Assembly (NCBI RefSeq): GCF_036409155.1
Contig: NZ_JAZGLW010000001.1
Location: forward strand, 558,001-622,000
Origin: Mycobacterium sp. 050128
GTDB lineage: Bacteria; Actinomycetota; Actinomycetes; Mycobacteriales; Mycobacteriaceae
Length of the DNA stretch: 64,000 bases
Direction of reading: 5' to 3'
A model generated the notes under the pieces. The model saw only the letters and a program-made list of their open reading frames with translations, ran no database searches and was not told the origin of the DNA. This document shows, one piece after another, positions 63,321 through 64,000 of this stretch (the stretch's first letter is position 1; each line of letters begins with the position of its first letter). A program made the position numbers and the translations under genes.

Positions 63321-64000
63321 ATGAACAGCCTGGACGGCGTCTTCCGCCGGGAATGGGGTCCCGCCGTCGCCGCGCTCGCGCGATGGTCCGGCGACCTCAC
63401 CGTCGCCGAAGACGCCGTCCAGGAGGCCTGCGCCGAGGCGCTGCGCAGCTGGTCCCGCGACGGTGTGCCCGACAGCCCCGGCGGGTGGCTGATAACCGTT
63501 GCCCGCAACCGTGCCCGGGATCGGCTGCGCCGCGAATCCGTCCGTCCCGGAAAGGAATTGGCGGCTTTCGTGGACGAGATCAAGGCACGCACCGAGCACA
63601 CCGACCCGCATCCGGTTCGCGACGACGAGCTGCGGATGATGTTCACCTGTGCGCATCCGGCGCTGGACCGGCAGTCGCAATTGGCACTGACGCTGCGGCT
63701 GGTGTCCGGATTGACCGTCGCCGAGATCGCACGGGCTCTGTTGCAGACGGACACCGCCGTCGGTCAACGAATCACGCGCGCCAAGAACAAGATTCGTCAC
63801 GCCAACATCCCGCTGCGGGTACCGCCGGCGCAACTGCTGCCCGAGCGGACACCACACGTGCTCGGTTGTATCTATTCGGTTTTCACCGAGGGGTATTGGT
63901 CGACGACGGGTTCGTCGGCGATCCGCGACGAACTGTGCGACGAAGGCGTCCGGCTGGCCGGCGAGTTGTGCACGCTGATGCCGGACGAGCGTGAGGCCCA
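63321..64000 (+). CDS. ECF42-type RNA polymerase sigma factor (3' end outside window)
   Basis: About 226 residues are visible. Region 2: WSGDLTVAEDAVQEACAEAL and SPGGWLITVARNRARDRLRRE; region 4: LTLRLVSGLTVAEIARALL then QRITRAKNKI. After it begins the long C-terminal extension (VLGCIYSVFTEGYWSTTGS, LAGELCTLMPDE) that defines the ECF42-like group. ATG 63321 starts 9 nt after the DGPF gene stop. The open frame continues past the window end. Confidence 0.92.
   Translation, partial: MNSLDGVFRREWGPAVAALARWSGDLTVAEDAVQEACAEALRSWSRDGVPDSPGGWLITVARNRARDRLRRESVRPGKELAAFVDEIKARTEHTDPHPVRDDELRMMFTCAHPALDRQSQLALTLRLVSGLTVAEIARALLQTDTAVGQRITRAKNKIRHANIPLRVPPAQLLPERTPHVLGCIYSVFTEGYWSTTGSSAIRDELCDEGVRLAGELCTLMPDEREA

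Overview
The window is chromosomal DNA from a slow-growing, non-tuberculous Mycobacterium. This is inferred from high G+C, a complete mycofactocin (mft) locus, a PE-family gene, a tandem mmaA mycolate methyltransferase array including an mmaA4/hma-like gene, an MceG/Mkl ATPase, and a gene order that follows the Rv0642c-Rv0704 interval of M. tuberculosis in inverted orientation. Several blocks present in M. tuberculosis are missing and others are inserted, so it is not M. tuberculosis complex. No tRNA, rRNA, CRISPR array, insertion sequence or prophage was recognised. Comparisons with H37Rv gene order are from memory.

Layout. (1) 1-3.1 kb, minus strand: the start of the S10 ribosomal operon (rpsJ-rplC-rplD-rplW-rplB, rplB cut by the window edge) with leader and promoter. 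(2) 3.2-6.8 kb: a divergent TetR / 14-TM MFS efflux pair with a twin operator, flanked by coding-like gene remnants and about 1 kb without a credible gene. (3) 6.8-14.2 kb: mftA-B-C-D-E-F-G (minus) with divergent mftR (plus), then a DUF2332 gene, an ECF sigma factor and a triple-VOC protein. (4) 17-22 kb: D-2-hydroxyacid dehydrogenase, ferredoxin-reductase-like flavoprotein, mycofactocin-coupled SDR, SHOCT membrane protein and a PE protein. (5) 22-26.5 kb: the str operon rpsL-rpsG-fusA-tuf. (6) 26.8-33.5 kb: TetR, two secreted DUF3060 proteins, echA5-like, PaaX-like, echA4-like, fadE8-like and endonuclease IV; the mmpS5-mmpL5-mmpR5 and lpqP genes expected here are absent. (7) 33.6-35.7 kb: a translationally coupled pair of unknown genes, a 78-codon ORF and a 596-aa HD-domain protein with a cyclic-nucleotide-binding-like C-terminus. 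(8) 35.8-43.3 kb: rpoB-rpoC. (9) 43.7-54.3 kb: mceG/mkl, carotenoid oxygenase, TetR, rplJ-rplL with an L10 leader, ROK kinase, a conserved hypothetical gene and a 1389-aa GH38 alpha-mannosidase. (10) 54.4-64 kb, plus strand: a DinB remnant, DinB protein, ABC1/UbiB kinase, lipG-like hydrolase, five mycolic-acid methyltransferases (mmaA1, two mmaA2-like, mmaA3, mmaA4), and a DGPF/YCII protein with an ECF sigma factor cut by the window end.

How the genes fit together. The mft genes make the redox cofactor mycofactocin; MftG and the mft-coupled SDR nearby are its likely users, and MftR is the local regulator. The mmaA genes modify the meromycolate chain (cyclopropanation, hydroxylation, O-methylation). 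The EchA/FadE/PaaX group is a probable acyl-CoA catabolic unit. The most unusual parts are the uncharacterised HD/cNMP-like operon beside rpoC, the apparently gene-converted mmaA2 pair, two MIRU-like repeats that exactly fill intercistronic gaps, and the loss of the mmpS5/mmpL5 and toxin-antitoxin blocks.
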